A stretch of DNA of 64,000 nucleotides. Origin: Pantoea sp. BAV 3049. Lineage in GTDB: Bacteria; Pseudomonadota; Gammaproteobacteria; Enterobacterales; Enterobacteriaceae. Positions 9,049-17,690 of the stretch are shown here, piece by piece. The DNA is taken from positions 5,029,231 through 5,093,230 of the forward strand of contig NZ_WHOY01000031.1 in NCBI RefSeq assembly GCF_009765445.1. The letters run 5' to 3'. The position numbers were made by a program, and so were the translations under genes. The notes under the pieces are model-generated. The model was given only the letters and a program-made list of their open reading frames with translations, was not told where the DNA came from and did not search any database. Within the stretch, counting starts at the first letter, position 1; every line of letters starts with the position of its first letter.

Positions 9049-9589
9049 AAATGCTATTACCTTTCTTAACTAAAATGTGATGAGAACAACTTCACTAATT
9101 TATGGATCTAAATGTTCCAGGAATTAGCTGAATGTTGTTAAGTTCGCGATTTGAATGGCACACATTAAGTTAAGGTATTATGAAGAAATATCATCATGGG
9201 ATTTCTCCGATTTTATTTTATTAGAGGCCAGTTAGCTTTCGATATTCAGTTTTTTGTTATAAATTCGTTCGTGTCGGCAGCGAGGGCTGGTGTGTGATTC
9301 AGATTAATCCAGCTTACAGAAAAAAAATCTGTGCCAAAATAAAATACCGATTTAGTGATTTGCTGATTTGGTTCACAGGAATTCAAGTCCAGACATAATC
9401 AGAATATTCCTGAAGGATGGTAAGTTTAAAATAAATCTTTTGAATAAGAGCGGGTTCGTTTCGTCCGCATAATAAAAAAATTTTCAGAGCTCACTTGAGT
9501 TCAGGGTTAGCTTGGCGTGACTTTCTCCCTTGTAGACAAGGACGTACCGAGTATTGGCAATACGTTAAAGCACTACAAAGGATGCTTGG
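9049..9589. other. Long AT-rich leader before the polysaccharide cassette
   Basis: 541 bases without a convincing gene between the divergent transposase fragment and the flippase. It contains a candidate RcsAB box at 9399-9413 and an AT-rich promoter-like stretch after it. No JUMPstart/ops element was found. Confidence 0.5.
9399..9413 (+). promoter_or_regulatory. Candidate RcsAB box
   Basis: TCAGAATATTCCTGA is close to the RcsAB/RcsB consensus TAAGAATATTCCTA, with the GAATATTC core intact. It lies 177 bp upstream of the flippase start, a plausible distance for an exopolysaccharide operon under Rcs control. Confidence 0.5.
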
Positions 9590-10846
9590 ATGAAACACAG
9601 TGTCGTATCAAATGCAGCCTGGATGATGTCAGAGAAGGTGGTCTCTGTATTCGGTGTGATATTTGTCACATCCTATGTTGCAAAATCTTTTGGCCCATCC
9701 GTTTTTGGTCAAATAGCATTTTCTGCCTCACTTTTTTCAATTGTTCAGACCATTGCTATATTCGGGACTGAAACCATTCTGTTTAAAAGTATCAGCAAAA
9801 GTGCGACCAAGGGCATACGCCTGATGGCGGTGGCAAAACAATTGCGTATGGCGTTGTTATTATTACTGTCCGTACCGGTTTTGATTTATGTCTGGTTAAT
9901 GATGCGGGAAAACTTTCTGGTTTTCGCCATTGCTGCATTTCTGTCATCGCTGTTCGTGACGCAGGATATCTTCAGCGTTTATAACAACGCCAGGCTGGAA
10001 TCGCGCATGAACACCATTGCCAATGCAACAGGGATGGCGCTCAGTTTTGGGATCAGTTTTACCGTGGCCTGGCTGAAGCTGAACCCCGTGTGGCTCTCGT
10101 TATCAATCGTGTCGGTGACACTGGTGCCTTACCTGATCAAGCGAAATATCTTCTTTCAGGCCAACAGCATCAGTCCGCCACCGAAGCGGAAGCACCGTAG
10201 CTACCTGCGCTATCTGTTTCATGCCGGGTTGCCGCTGGCGATTTCCAGCGTGTTTATCTCAATTCAGGTAAAGCTCGCACAGTTTTTCCTGGTTGGTGTG
10301 GGTTCAGCGCATGAACTGGGGCTGTTTACCGCTGCGAATACGATCTCTGCCTCGTGGATTTTTATCCCTGTGGCAATCATTACATCCAGCTTCTCTGAGA
10401 TCTTCAGGGAGCGGGCGGATGTGGCAGCGAAGTTAGCTGCGAAGCTGTATGGCTATGTTATGGCAGTCTCATTTTTGATGCTCTTAATCGTCGCGCTGTT
10501 TGGCGAGCAGATCGTCCGTTCCCTTTATGGGCATGACTACACACAATCGGGAAATCTCGTTACGTTATTGTCGTTAGCAACATGCTTTTCGGCAATGGGA
10601 ACAGTAGCTTATCGTTACATGGTGAAAGAAGGTGGGTTTAATTATCTGCTGGTAAAGATCGTTTTACTGGTGGTGATTAGCGTAGCAACCAACTGGTTTT
10701 TCATTCGTTCCTGGGGACTGACAGGCGCTGCATGGAGCGTACTGGTTACCGAGCTGTTGTCCCTCACGGTAATGAACTATTTCTTTAAGAATGGCGTCAT
10801 TCTTAAAATACAGCTTTCCTCACTTAACTACAAAACCTACAAATGA
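9590..10846 (+). CDS. Oligosaccharide flippase (Wzx/RfbX-like)
   Basis: Integral membrane protein of 418 residues with about 12 hydrophobic segments, of the MATE-like polysaccharide transporter fold used by Wzx to flip undecaprenyl-linked repeat units to the periplasm. The N-terminal stretch MKHSVVSNAAWMMSEKVVSVFGVIFVT and FGPSVFGQIAFSASLF are typical of the family. ATG at 9590 follows AGGA by 8 nt. It is followed after 8 bp by an ATP-grasp gene, so both are co-transcribed. No polymerase or glycosyltransferases accompany them, so the cassette supports a pathway encoded elsewhere or is a leftover. Confidence 0.85.
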   Translation: MKHSVVSNAAWMMSEKVVSVFGVIFVTSYVAKSFGPSVFGQIAFSASLFSIVQTIAIFGTETILFKSISKSATKGIRLMAVAKQLRMALLLLLSVPVLIYVWLMMRENFLVFAIAAFLSSLFVTQDIFSVYNNARLESRMNTIANATGMALSFGISFTVAWLKLNPVWLSLSIVSVTLVPYLIKRNIFFQANSISPPPKRKHRSYLRYLFHAGLPLAISSVFISIQVKLAQFFLVGVGSAHELGLFTAANTISASWIFIPVAIITSSFSEIFRERADVAAKLAAKLYGYVMAVSFLMLLIVALFGEQIVRSLYGHDYTQSGNLVTLLSLATCFSAMGTVAYRYMVKEGGFNYLLVKIVLLVVISVATNWFFIRSWGLTGAAWSVLVTELLSLTVMNYFFKNGVILKIQLSSLNYKTYK

Positions 10847-10854
10847 GGTAAAAA

Positions 10855-11808
10855 ATGTTAAAACTCAAAGCACAATTGAGAAACAGCGTCTTATACCTTC
10901 TCAGGAAAATGCCGTGGTCTTACCAGGACAGATTTCATTATTATCGTAAATTTAAAAAGTTACCCAATATTCGCCAGCCGAAATTGTTTAATGAGAAAAT
11001 TCTGTATCGTAAATTTGTCACCGGCGACTATGTTCGTTATGGGATCCTTTCGGACAAAGTATTGGTGAGAGACTACATAGCAAAAACCATTGGTGACGAG
11101 TATTTAATTCCCTTGCTGCACGAAACGGATAAGCCCGTTACGCTGTTAGGACTTAAGTCGTTAAAAGATACGGTTATAAAATCCAACCACGGCTCAGGAA
11201 TGGTGGAAATCCTGCTGGAAGAACCGGATTGTATTCAGAAGCAGTTGCTGATCAAGCGGTGCGAAGAGTGGCTAACCCGTGACTTCTCACTGGAAGCGCG
11301 TGAAATCCATTATCGCTATATCAAACCGCGGATTTTGGTTGAGCAGTACGTAGGTGACGGCAAGTTTGCTGCTGTCGACTATAAGTTTCATATGTTTAAC
11401 AAGAAAGACGGCAACTTTGAGTACGTGCTGCAGATCATCTACAACCGTTGTGGAAACTCACCGCTGTCGATGAACTTCTACGTTAACAGCCTGACGTCGT
11501 GCTTCTATAAAATCCGCGATACCGGGTTGGACATCAGCAACGATTTGCCGACGCTGTACAAAGCGCTGGAGCTGAGCAAGAAACTGGCGAATGATTTCGA
11601 CTACGTGCGGGTGGACTGGTACATCAATGACGGGCAGATTTACTTTGGTGAGCTGACCTTCACGCCGGGCGCGGGGCTGGTGACCGGACTGGATCACGGT
11701 CTCAATGAGATCATGGGCAACATGTGGGTGCAGGACCATAAATCTGAGGTTTTGCCAAGACCGGCAGGTGAAGTGGCAGCATTGCCTGTGGTGTTGAAGA
11801 AAATCTGA
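10855..11808 (+). CDS. TupA-like ATP-grasp protein
   Basis: 317-residue cytoplasmic enzyme of the ATPgrasp_TupA family, named from teichuronopeptide synthesis in Bacillus and found in many capsule/EPS clusters. The family signature LFNEKILYRKF appears near residue 45, followed by VIKSNHGSGM (nucleotide-binding loop) near 110, VEQYVGDG near 162, DYKFHMFN near 177 and the metal-binding VRVDWYINDGQIYFGELTFTPGAG near 250. The enzyme probably ligates an amino acid to an acidic sugar of a surface polymer; the actual substrate is unknown. The start is 8 bp after the flippase stop, within one operon. An inverted-repeat-like GC-rich sequence (AGCCGC...GCGGCT) follows the stop. Confidence 0.8.
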   Translation: MLKLKAQLRNSVLYLLRKMPWSYQDRFHYYRKFKKLPNIRQPKLFNEKILYRKFVTGDYVRYGILSDKVLVRDYIAKTIGDEYLIPLLHETDKPVTLLGLKSLKDTVIKSNHGSGMVEILLEEPDCIQKQLLIKRCEEWLTRDFSLEAREIHYRYIKPRILVEQYVGDGKFAAVDYKFHMFNKKDGNFEYVLQIIYNRCGNSPLSMNFYVNSLTSCFYKIRDTGLDISNDLPTLYKALELSKKLANDFDYVRVDWYINDGQIYFGELTFTPGAGLVTGLDHGLNEIMGNMWVQDHKSEVLPRPAGEVAALPVVLKKI

Positions 11809-11864
11809 ACTGCGCCTGACGACACGACGAGCCGCTTTCTCTCAGAACGCGGCTCGTTTGCATT

Positions 11865-12146
11865 TTAAGGCATTGGGTAGTCAGCCGGCGTATGGCTCAT
11901 CACGTCGACAAACACATCTTTGGTGATATGCCAGAAGTTGAGCAGGTTATCCATGCTCAGAGTGATACCCAGCAGGCCGGTCACGAACCAGCATGACATG
12001 CCAATCCCGATGCCGGTAAAGATGAATGCCATGCCGTTATGGCTGGTCTGGCGGCACTTCACTTTCAACGTGCTGGCCATAAACATCATCACTGCGCTAA
12101 CCAGTTCCCATCTCATCAACACCAGGCTGGCGGTTAAGGTACCCAT
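11865..12146 (-). CDS. yjcB: YjcB family membrane protein
   Basis: 93-residue protein with two hydrophobic segments, closely resembling E. coli YjcB over its length (start LTASLVLMRWELVSAVMMFMASTLKVK, end TPADYPMP against TPPQWPM). Its function is unknown. In E. coli yjcB sits near soxS, and here the pga remnant and diguanylate cyclase lie between the two, so the locus keeps its chromosomal address with an inserted block. It converges with the ATP-grasp gene. Confidence 0.85.
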   Translation of the reverse strand: MGTLTASLVLMRWELVSAVMMFMASTLKVKCRQTSHNGMAFIFTGIGIGMSCWFVTGLLGITLSMDNLLNFWHITKDVFVDVMSHTPADYPMP

Positions 12147-12912
12147 ATCTTTTTAAACTCCGCGACAAATCATGCCTGACATTGATCTGCGCCACATGCA
12201 GGACAAAAAGTTGCCAGGATTGCTTTTTATCTGAGCTGGCTCAGGAGCCATAGAAGTGTGACGACGGTCACATTATATCACTCGATTTTAAAAATTGAAC
12301 AATTTTTAGGCCTGGTATGGTAGTTTTTTTGCACCTGATAAAATACACCTTAATTTCCCGTGGGTTATCATTTTTACGTGATTGGGCCTGATGGTATAAC
12401 AGGCCAGATTAATTTAACTTAGTCAAAAAGTCGGTCGTTTCTCTCACCGCGAATTCTGCCAATTAAGCAATTATTTTTATCATCTTAAGAATTTTATATT
12501 TAATTTAAGTAAGTTAGCACTATTTTGAGACGGCCGATGATAATTGTTATCATTTATAAAGTTTAATTTTTCTTGGTATTACCGCTATTTACCGCTGTTT
12601 CTGCTGCCAGTAACCTCCCCAAAAACAACTCTTTAATATTGCTAGCAATTTTCAGGATAGATAATCACTTAATTTCCGTTTAGGCATTTTTCATTCTGAC
12701 TTAAGTCAAATTAACCTCTTTAAGAGGAATCTGACCTGTCGAAAGTTGTACAAGCCGACATTGGGTTGTAGGATTTTTTAAAACAAAAAGTCTTATAACT
12801 CATTCCCTTCCATTGCGCGGGGTGAGAATTCCTGTCCCTCAAATAAGCTCGCTCAATAATCGTCATCGTGAAATGTCTTTATGGAGCAATAAAAATTAAA
12901 TAAGGAGCCTTT
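12147..12912. other. Long AT-rich intergenic region with pga leader
   Basis: 766 bases without a gene between yjcB (leftward) and the pga fusion (rightward). It contains a strong Fur-box-like sequence at 12538-12552. The last 260 bases hold several GGA triplets (about 12655, 12725, 12771, 12882) plus the AAGGAG ribosome site at 12902, a pattern that fits CsrA control of pga leaders in E. coli but is only suggestive here. Confidence 0.5.
12538..12552. promoter_or_regulatory. Candidate Fur box
   Basis: TGATAATTGTTATCA differs at one position from the 7-1-7 Fur core TGATAATNATTATCA. It lies 360 bp upstream of the pga fusion and 390 bp upstream of the yjcB start, so either direction could be the target. 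Iron control is an inference from the motif only. Confidence 0.5.
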
Positions 12913-14019
12913 GTGTTTTTCAATGGCTGTTTGCGGCTGAAAGGCCTGTTTTATCACCAGAGAACTTCCCTGGCTCTGTGTCTGCTACTGGGTTCATTAC
13001 CACAGAGCAGCCAGGCCTCGGAAACCTATGACCAGATGATTGTTCAGGCCCGGTCGGGCAACAGCTCACCGGTGCTGGACTGGCTGGCGAAGGAGGCTGA
13101 CCGCCGTCCGCTGACCCGTGGAGAATTGGCTGACGGGTTGCAGATTGCTGGTTGGGCAAACCAGGACCGCCAGGTTGTCGACATCTGGCAGCGTTATCAG
13201 GCCAGTGGGCCTCTGCCTGTGCGGGCCAGGGTGGCTGTTGCCCGGGCTTACCGTAATCTGAAAGAGTGGAATACCTCTTTGCTGTTATGGCATGAGGCTC
13301 TACGGGCTGAGCCTGACAATGACGATCTGAACAGCGGGCTGATTATGACGCTGGCGGACAGCGGTGACACCACTTCAGCTCAGCAGCTTGCCCGCCAGCG
13401 TCTCGTTGTCAGGCAGACTCCTCAACGTTATCTGGATCTGACCTACGCTCAGCGAGCGGCAGGCAGGGACTGGGACGCTCTGCAAACGGCCAGCGAAGCG
13501 AAACGCCATTTTCCTGATGACGTTACCCTGCGCCGCGACTATGTTGCCACCCTTTCGCTGAACCGGGTCAGTGGCCCGGCGCTGCGGAATGCGGCCACTG
13601 CCCAACTTCCTGCTGCAAAACAGCGCAAGCTTCAGGCTGATGCAGCCGCACAAGAAGTTCGTATCGCCGTGACTGCCAGCCGTTCGGAGGCTGAGCGTTT
13701 TCGTGTGGCCGACCGCGCGCTTGCCGACTACGACCGCCTGCTGGGACTGTTTGTGCCGTTTTACGACCTGTTCCCGCCGGAATTTACCGGCATGGTGCTG
13801 GCGGTAACCTGCCTGCTGCAGTTCACCATCAGCCTGCTGATTGAGCGGCGCTACGAGCACAAGCTGGGCAGCGCGCTGTTCTGGGTGATCTGGTATCCGC
13901 TGGTGTACTGGATGCTGAGCCTGTTCACCACCCTGGTGGCCTTCCCGAAGGTGATGCTGCGTTCGAAGCCGCGTCGCGCCCGCTGGGAAAGTCCTGATCG
14001 TGGCATAGAAAAAGGATAG
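12913..14019 (+). pseudogene. In-frame pgaA-pgaC deletion fusion
   Basis: 368-residue hybrid. After a signal peptide (to about residue 36), residues 37-275 match the N-terminal TPR part of PgaA/HmsH ([54 protein letters not shown]). From about residue 278 the protein is the C-terminal membrane end of the glycosyltransferase PgaC/HmsR ([40 protein letters not shown]). The PgaA porin barrel, all of PgaB (deacetylase) and the catalytic domain of PgaC are gone, so poly-beta-1,6-GlcNAc cannot be made from here. GTG start with AAGGAG 5 nt upstream. The junction, about 13736-13748, keeps the frame. pgaD follows after 4 bp. Confidence 0.9.
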
Positions 14020-14023
14020 TGAG

Positions 14024-14446
14024 ATGAAAACACCCTTGATCATTACCGAGCGCGGCTGGTTTCCACGGTTGTTCGATATCGTTCTGACCCTGATTGGCTG
14101 GTGCGGCTTCGTCTGGTTGTTCTGCACTGGCCTGCTGGCAATGCTGAAAAATACGCCATGGCTTGGCCCGCGCCCGCTGGTCTCTGAACTGAATACCGTC
14201 ACGCTGTATGCCGCCATCGCGGTGTTTAACGCGCTGGTACTGATCGGCTGGGCCAAGTACAACCAGCTGCGCTTCCGGGTAGAACGGCGCAGCCGCCGTC
14301 CCGGTTTGCGTCCTCAGGAAGTGGTGCAGAGTTTTGCGATCGCCCCATCGGAAGTGGCGCTGCTGAGCCGTCACGACCTGCTGCGGGTGCATCACGATGA
14401 GCACGGCCACATCACCGAAGTGGAGGCGCTGCGTGAACCACGTTAA
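14024..14446 (+). CDS. pgaD: PgaD, PNAG synthase accessory subunit
   Basis: 140-residue inner-membrane protein with two transmembrane helices (about residues 18-45 and 65-88), resembling PgaD/HmsS. In the intact system PgaD binds PgaC and the pair is activated by cyclic di-GMP. The gene looks full length (TERGWFPRLFDIVLTLIGW at the start, ALLSRHDLLRVHHDEHGHITEVE at the end) although its partner has lost its catalytic domain. It starts 4 bp after the fusion gene and its 3' end overlaps the diguanylate cyclase start by 14 bp. Confidence 0.85.
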   Translation: MKTPLIITERGWFPRLFDIVLTLIGWCGFVWLFCTGLLAMLKNTPWLGPRPLVSELNTVTLYAAIAVFNALVLIGWAKYNQLRFRVERRSRRPGLRPQEVVQSFAIAPSEVALLSRHDLLRVHHDEHGHITEVEALREPR

Positions 14447-15719
14447 CCAGAAGTCAGAACAAAAGCCGCTGCCTACTCTGCGCAAATCACTGCAGCGAAT
14501 TTATCTGGTAATCATCGTGGTGTCGCTGTTGTTCAGTGGTATCTCGCTGTCGGTGCTGTCGATGTTTGCGCTGCGCAGCTACGCCGAAAACAATCTGCAG
14601 CTGGTGGCGACCACTATCAGCTACAGCGTGCCGCAGGCGGTGGCGACGGGCGATGCGGATTCGGTCACGGCCATCCTGCAGGAAATCGGCAGCAAGGCGG
14701 AGTTCGGCCATGCACGTATTCTTGATCCGCAGGGGCATCTGCTGACCCGCTGGCCGCCGCCTGATGATGATAAGCATCATGCAGCCAGTCAGCTGGTGTC
14801 GCAGTGGCTGTTTCCTGTACCGGTCAATGTACCGATCATGGTGGGTCAGCAGCAGGTCGGGCAGGTGTGGCTTACCGGCAGTGCCAGCCGGGTGTTGCAC
14901 TATCTCAGTCAGGCGATGAAGTGGCTGGGTGGCAGTCTGCTGGTGACGGCAATGCTGGCGTTCTGGCTGTCGCACCGGATGCATGCTGGTATCCTCGCCG
15001 GGTTGCAGAATATCGCTTCGGTGGCACATGATGTCCGGCGGCGACGGGCCTTCTCTCAGCGCGTGCCGTCTTCCTCTATTGCAGAACTCAACAAGCTGAG
15101 CGGGGATTTCAACAGCCTGCTTGACGAGCTTTCCGACTGGCAAAATAAACTGCAGCAGGAAAATGACACTCTCGCTCATCAGGTGCGGCACGATGCCCTG
15201 ACCGGCCTGCCAAACCGCACCGCGTTTGAACAGGAGCTGCAAAAGCAACTGGGCAATCCGCAGACAGCCAGCCAGGTCGCCGTGCTGTTTATCGATGGTG
15301 ACCGCTTCAAGGAAGTGAATGACCACTATGGCCATGCCGCTGGTGACTGCGTGCTTGCCGCCATGGCTCATCGCCTGCGGAACCGACTGCGTAAGGACGA
15401 TCTGGTAGCCCGGCTGGGTGGCGATGAGTTTGCCGTGCTGCTGTCATCAATTGAGAACGGCGAACAGGCCGGAAGAGTGGCTGAGAATGTGATAGAGGCG
15501 ATGCGGGAGCCGATCAAGCTGGAAGATGGCACGCTGATAGCTCAGTCGCTTAGCGTCGGTGTGGCGCTGGCGAAGAACCACAGCTCCGGGGAAGCGATGA
15601 TTGCTCAGGCCGATGCGGCGATGTACCACATTAAAGAGCTGGGCGGCGGCTGGTATTTTTCACCCTCGTTCTGGGGCCAGCCTCCTGAGGAGGCTCTTAA
15701 GCAGCGGGGCAGGGCTTAA
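14433..15719 (+). CDS. CHASE8-HAMP-GGDEF diguanylate cyclase
   Basis: 428-residue membrane enzyme that makes cyclic di-GMP from two GTP. A first transmembrane helix (YLVIIVVSLLFSGISLSVLSMF) leads to a periplasmic CHASE8-like sensor domain (ATTISYSVPQAVATGD, LTRWPPPDDD), a second helix near residue 165, a HAMP region and the cyclase domain. The active-site GGDEF is intact (RLGGDEFAVLL), as is the inhibitory I-site RKDD five residues before it. GTG at 14433 is chosen because GGAGG lies 6 nt upstream, inside pgaD; the frame also opens at an ATG at 14397 with no such site. Coupling to pgaD suggests it once supplied cyclic di-GMP to the PgaCD synthase; now it may feed other pathways. Confidence 0.9.
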   Translation: MNHVNQKSEQKPLPTLRKSLQRIYLVIIVVSLLFSGISLSVLSMFALRSYAENNLQLVATTISYSVPQAVATGDADSVTAILQEIGSKAEFGHARILDPQGHLLTRWPPPDDDKHHAASQLVSQWLFPVPVNVPIMVGQQQVGQVWLTGSASRVLHYLSQAMKWLGGSLLVTAMLAFWLSHRMHAGILAGLQNIASVAHDVRRRRAFSQRVPSSSIAELNKLSGDFNSLLDELSDWQNKLQQENDTLAHQVRHDALTGLPNRTAFEQELQKQLGNPQTASQVAVLFIDGDRFKEVNDHYGHAAGDCVLAAMAHRLRNRLRKDDLVARLGGDEFAVLLSSIENGEQAGRVAENVIEAMREPIKLEDGTLIAQSLSVGVALAKNHSSGEAMIAQADAAMYHIKELGGGWYFSPSFWGQPPEEALKQRGRA

Positions 15720-15724
15720 TCAGC

Positions 15725-15748
15725 ACGGGCGGAATAAATCCCGCCCGT
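15725..15748. terminator. Bidirectional hairpin between the cyclase gene and soxS
   Basis: ACGGGCGG and CCGCCCGT pair perfectly around an 8-nt loop between two converging genes. No T-run is present on either strand. Confidence 0.5.
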
Positions 15749-15767
15749 AAGAACTGATTCGCCCGGC

Positions 15768-16196
15768 TTAATTGCAGACAGTGCAGCCGTTTTTTTCGGC
15801 GGCTTTGGGATAGGCCTGAGTCGGAAAATCGCTGCAGTCGAAGTGGTAGCTCGCCGGGCGGCTCAGCGACTGGCGGCGCATGGTGTGACGATACGCAGTA
15901 GGCGTCTGAGAAAACTGCCGGCGGAACACGCGAGAAAACGTCTGCTGCGAATCGTAACCATACTGCATGGCAATATCGAATACCGGGCGCTGGGTCTGGC
16001 GTAAAGCCTCTGCTGCCAGCGTCAGGCGGCGTTCGCGGATATAGCCTCCCAGCGTCTGTCGGGTCACCGTGCGGAACATCCTTTGCAGGTGCCATTTCGA
16101 ATAGCCAGATTTGGCGGCGACTTCATCAATAGAGAGTGTTTTATCAAGGTTACTTTCGATCCAGTCGGTAAGAGTGTGGATGATATCGTCATGCAT
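15768..16196 (-). CDS. soxS: SoxS-type AraC-family superoxide response activator
   Basis: Activator of the superoxide/nitric-oxide regulon (sodA, zwf, fumC and similar in E. coli). Residues 1-107 match SoxS throughout, with both helix-turn-helix motifs (DEVAAKSGYSKWHLQRMFRTVT and FDIAMQYGYDSQQTFSRVFRRQF). The protein runs to 142 residues, whereas E. coli SoxS ends at 107; the extra 35 residues (RPASYHFDCSDFPTQAYPKA, then a GCTVC ending) contain three cysteines. ATG at 16196 is chosen by homology and lies 84 nt after the promoter -10; the open frame to 16250 is upstream sequence. Divergent from soxR, whose operator overlaps its promoter. Confidence 0.92.
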   Translation of the reverse strand: MHDDIIHTLTDWIESNLDKTLSIDEVAAKSGYSKWHLQRMFRTVTRQTLGGYIRERRLTLAAEALRQTQRPVFDIAMQYGYDSQQTFSRVFRRQFSQTPTAYRHTMRRQSLSRPASYHFDCSDFPTQAYPKAAEKNGCTVCN

Positions 16197-16279
16197 ACTT
16201 TGTCTTCTCCCTGGTGCCTGGCGGTCGTGGAATAACAGACTGGCGGACAATTTTCATTTCGCCTTCTTAATGGGGGCTG

Positions 16280-16310
16280 AGTATAATTCCTCAAGTTAAC
16301 TTGAGGTAAA
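16280..16310 (-). promoter_or_regulatory. soxS promoter with SoxR operator
   Basis: The perfect palindrome CCTCAAGTTAACTTGAGG at 16289-16306 is the classical SoxR site. On the minus strand a -35 (TTTACC, 16310-16305) and a -10 (TATACT, 16285-16280) are separated by 19 bp, the overlong spacer that MerR-type activators correct by DNA distortion. The site also overlaps the soxR upstream region, fitting autoregulation. Confidence 0.93.
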
Positions 16311-16317
16311 GAGCTAA

Positions 16318-16785
16318 ATGAAAAAAAGTCGCAACTACCCGAACAAGCGCGAGCTGACGCCGGGGGACGTGGCGCTGCGCTGCGGCGTCGCCGTTTCGGC
16401 GCTGCATTTCTATGAAAGTAAAGGATTAATCAGCAGTTTCCGCAATGGCGGCAATCAACGGCGCTATCACCGTGACGTGCTCAGGCGCGTGGCTATTATT
16501 AAAATCGCCCAGCGTATTGGCATCCCTCTCGCCACTATCGGCGAACACCTGATGCAGTTCCCGGCCGGGAAAAGAATGACGCCGAAAGAGTGGGCGGTGC
16601 TGACGAAGAAGTGGCGTGAAGAGCTGGACAGCCGCATCAGTACGCTGACCCGTCTGCGCGACGATCTGGATGGCTGCATCGGCTGTGGCTGCCTGTCGAT
16701 GGAAGATTGCCCGCTGCGTAACCCGGATGACCAGCTCAGCGAGCGCGGTACCGGTGCCATCCTGCTGGAGCCAGCCCGGAACTGA
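16318..16785 (+). CDS. soxR: SoxR, redox-sensing MerR-family activator
   Basis: 155-residue MerR-type regulator. The winged helix-turn-helix covers residues 12-80 ([45 protein letters not shown]), a dimerisation helix follows, and the 2Fe-2S cysteine cluster is complete ([12 protein letters not shown] near residue 120). Oxidation of the cluster by redox-cycling compounds or superoxide activates soxS transcription. ATG at 16318 lies only 11 bp from the operator. Confidence 0.95.
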   Translation: MKKSRNYPNKRELTPGDVALRCGVAVSALHFYESKGLISSFRNGGNQRRYHRDVLRRVAIIKIAQRIGIPLATIGEHLMQFPAGKRMTPKEWAVLTKKWREELDSRISTLTRLRDDLDGCIGCGCLSMEDCPLRNPDDQLSERGTGAILLEPARN

Positions 16786-16829
16786 GGGCGTCTATACTGA
16801 GAGTTCTTCGATTACTACAAGGACTGGTC

Positions 16830-17492
16830 ATGATCACCGTTCACCACCTGAATAACTCCCGCTCACAGCGGGTTCTCTGGATGCTGGAAGAGCTTGAAGT
16901 CCCCTATCAGATTAAACAGTATCAGCGGGAATCGACCATGCTGGCCCCCGAATCCCTGAAAAAAGTTCATCCTCTCGGAAAATCCCCGGTGATCACCGAC
17001 GAAAATCGGGTGATTGCCGAGTCCGGCGCGATCCTTGAATATCTGGTTGAGCGGTATGACGCAGAATATCGCCTGAAACTTCTTAATGAAGATGAACGCC
17101 TGCAGTCTCGATACTGGCTGCACTATGCCGAAGGGTCGCTGATGCCGCTGCTGGTGATGAAACTGATCTTCAGCCGGATGGGCAAGCCGCCGGTGCCGTG
17201 GCTGCTGCGCCCGATTGGCAGTGCGTTTGGTAAAGGCGTACAGAAGGGCTATCTCGACAAGCAGCTTGCCACCCACCGGGAATTTATTGAACAGCATCTG
17301 GCAAAAAACGAGTGGTTTGCAGGCACCCAGTTCAGCATTGCTGATGTGCAGATGAGCTTCCCCATTCAGGCTCTGAGCGCCCGTGGTGGCGCAGACAGCA
17401 GCCCGGCGATTCAGACCTGGCTTAATAAAGTGCAAAACCGTGCCGCCTGGCAGCGCGCCCTGCAAAAGGGAGGCGATGTAAACCCCGGCTGA
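16830..17492 (+). CDS. Glutathione S-transferase family protein
   Basis: 220-residue cytosolic GST. The N-terminal thioredoxin-like domain begins MITVHHLNNSRSQRVLWMLEEL and carries the cis-Pro context LGKSPVI and the glutathione-binding ESGAILEYL near residue 65; the C-terminal helical domain contains the ADVQMSFP N-capping-like motif near 170. An active-site Ser (Asn-Ser-Arg-Ser region, residues 9-12) rather than Tyr is likely. It follows soxR on the same strand after 44 bp, so it may be read through from soxR and serve in stress detoxification, though this is inferred from position. E. coli does not have a GST at this place. Confidence 0.85.
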   Translation: MITVHHLNNSRSQRVLWMLEELEVPYQIKQYQRESTMLAPESLKKVHPLGKSPVITDENRVIAESGAILEYLVERYDAEYRLKLLNEDERLQSRYWLHYAEGSLMPLLVMKLIFSRMGKPPVPWLLRPIGSAFGKGVQKGYLDKQLATHREFIEQHLAKNEWFAGTQFSIADVQMSFPIQALSARGGADSSPAIQTWLNKVQNRAAWQRALQKGGDVNPG

Positions 17493-17690
17493 ATGGTTTT
17501 TTGCCGGTTTTACTCAATCGTTTCATCCCGCCGCACCAGGGCCAGCGGTCATAAGAAAGAGCTATTACGACCGCAACGGACGGATGAGTAGAGTCACAAT
17601 TGCGTGGCGTCATTGCCACGCCTGAGCCTGGATGGCTGCATTCTGCAAATTTATGCACGTTCGGGAGTTGAAAGTGCACCGATAAAGGCA

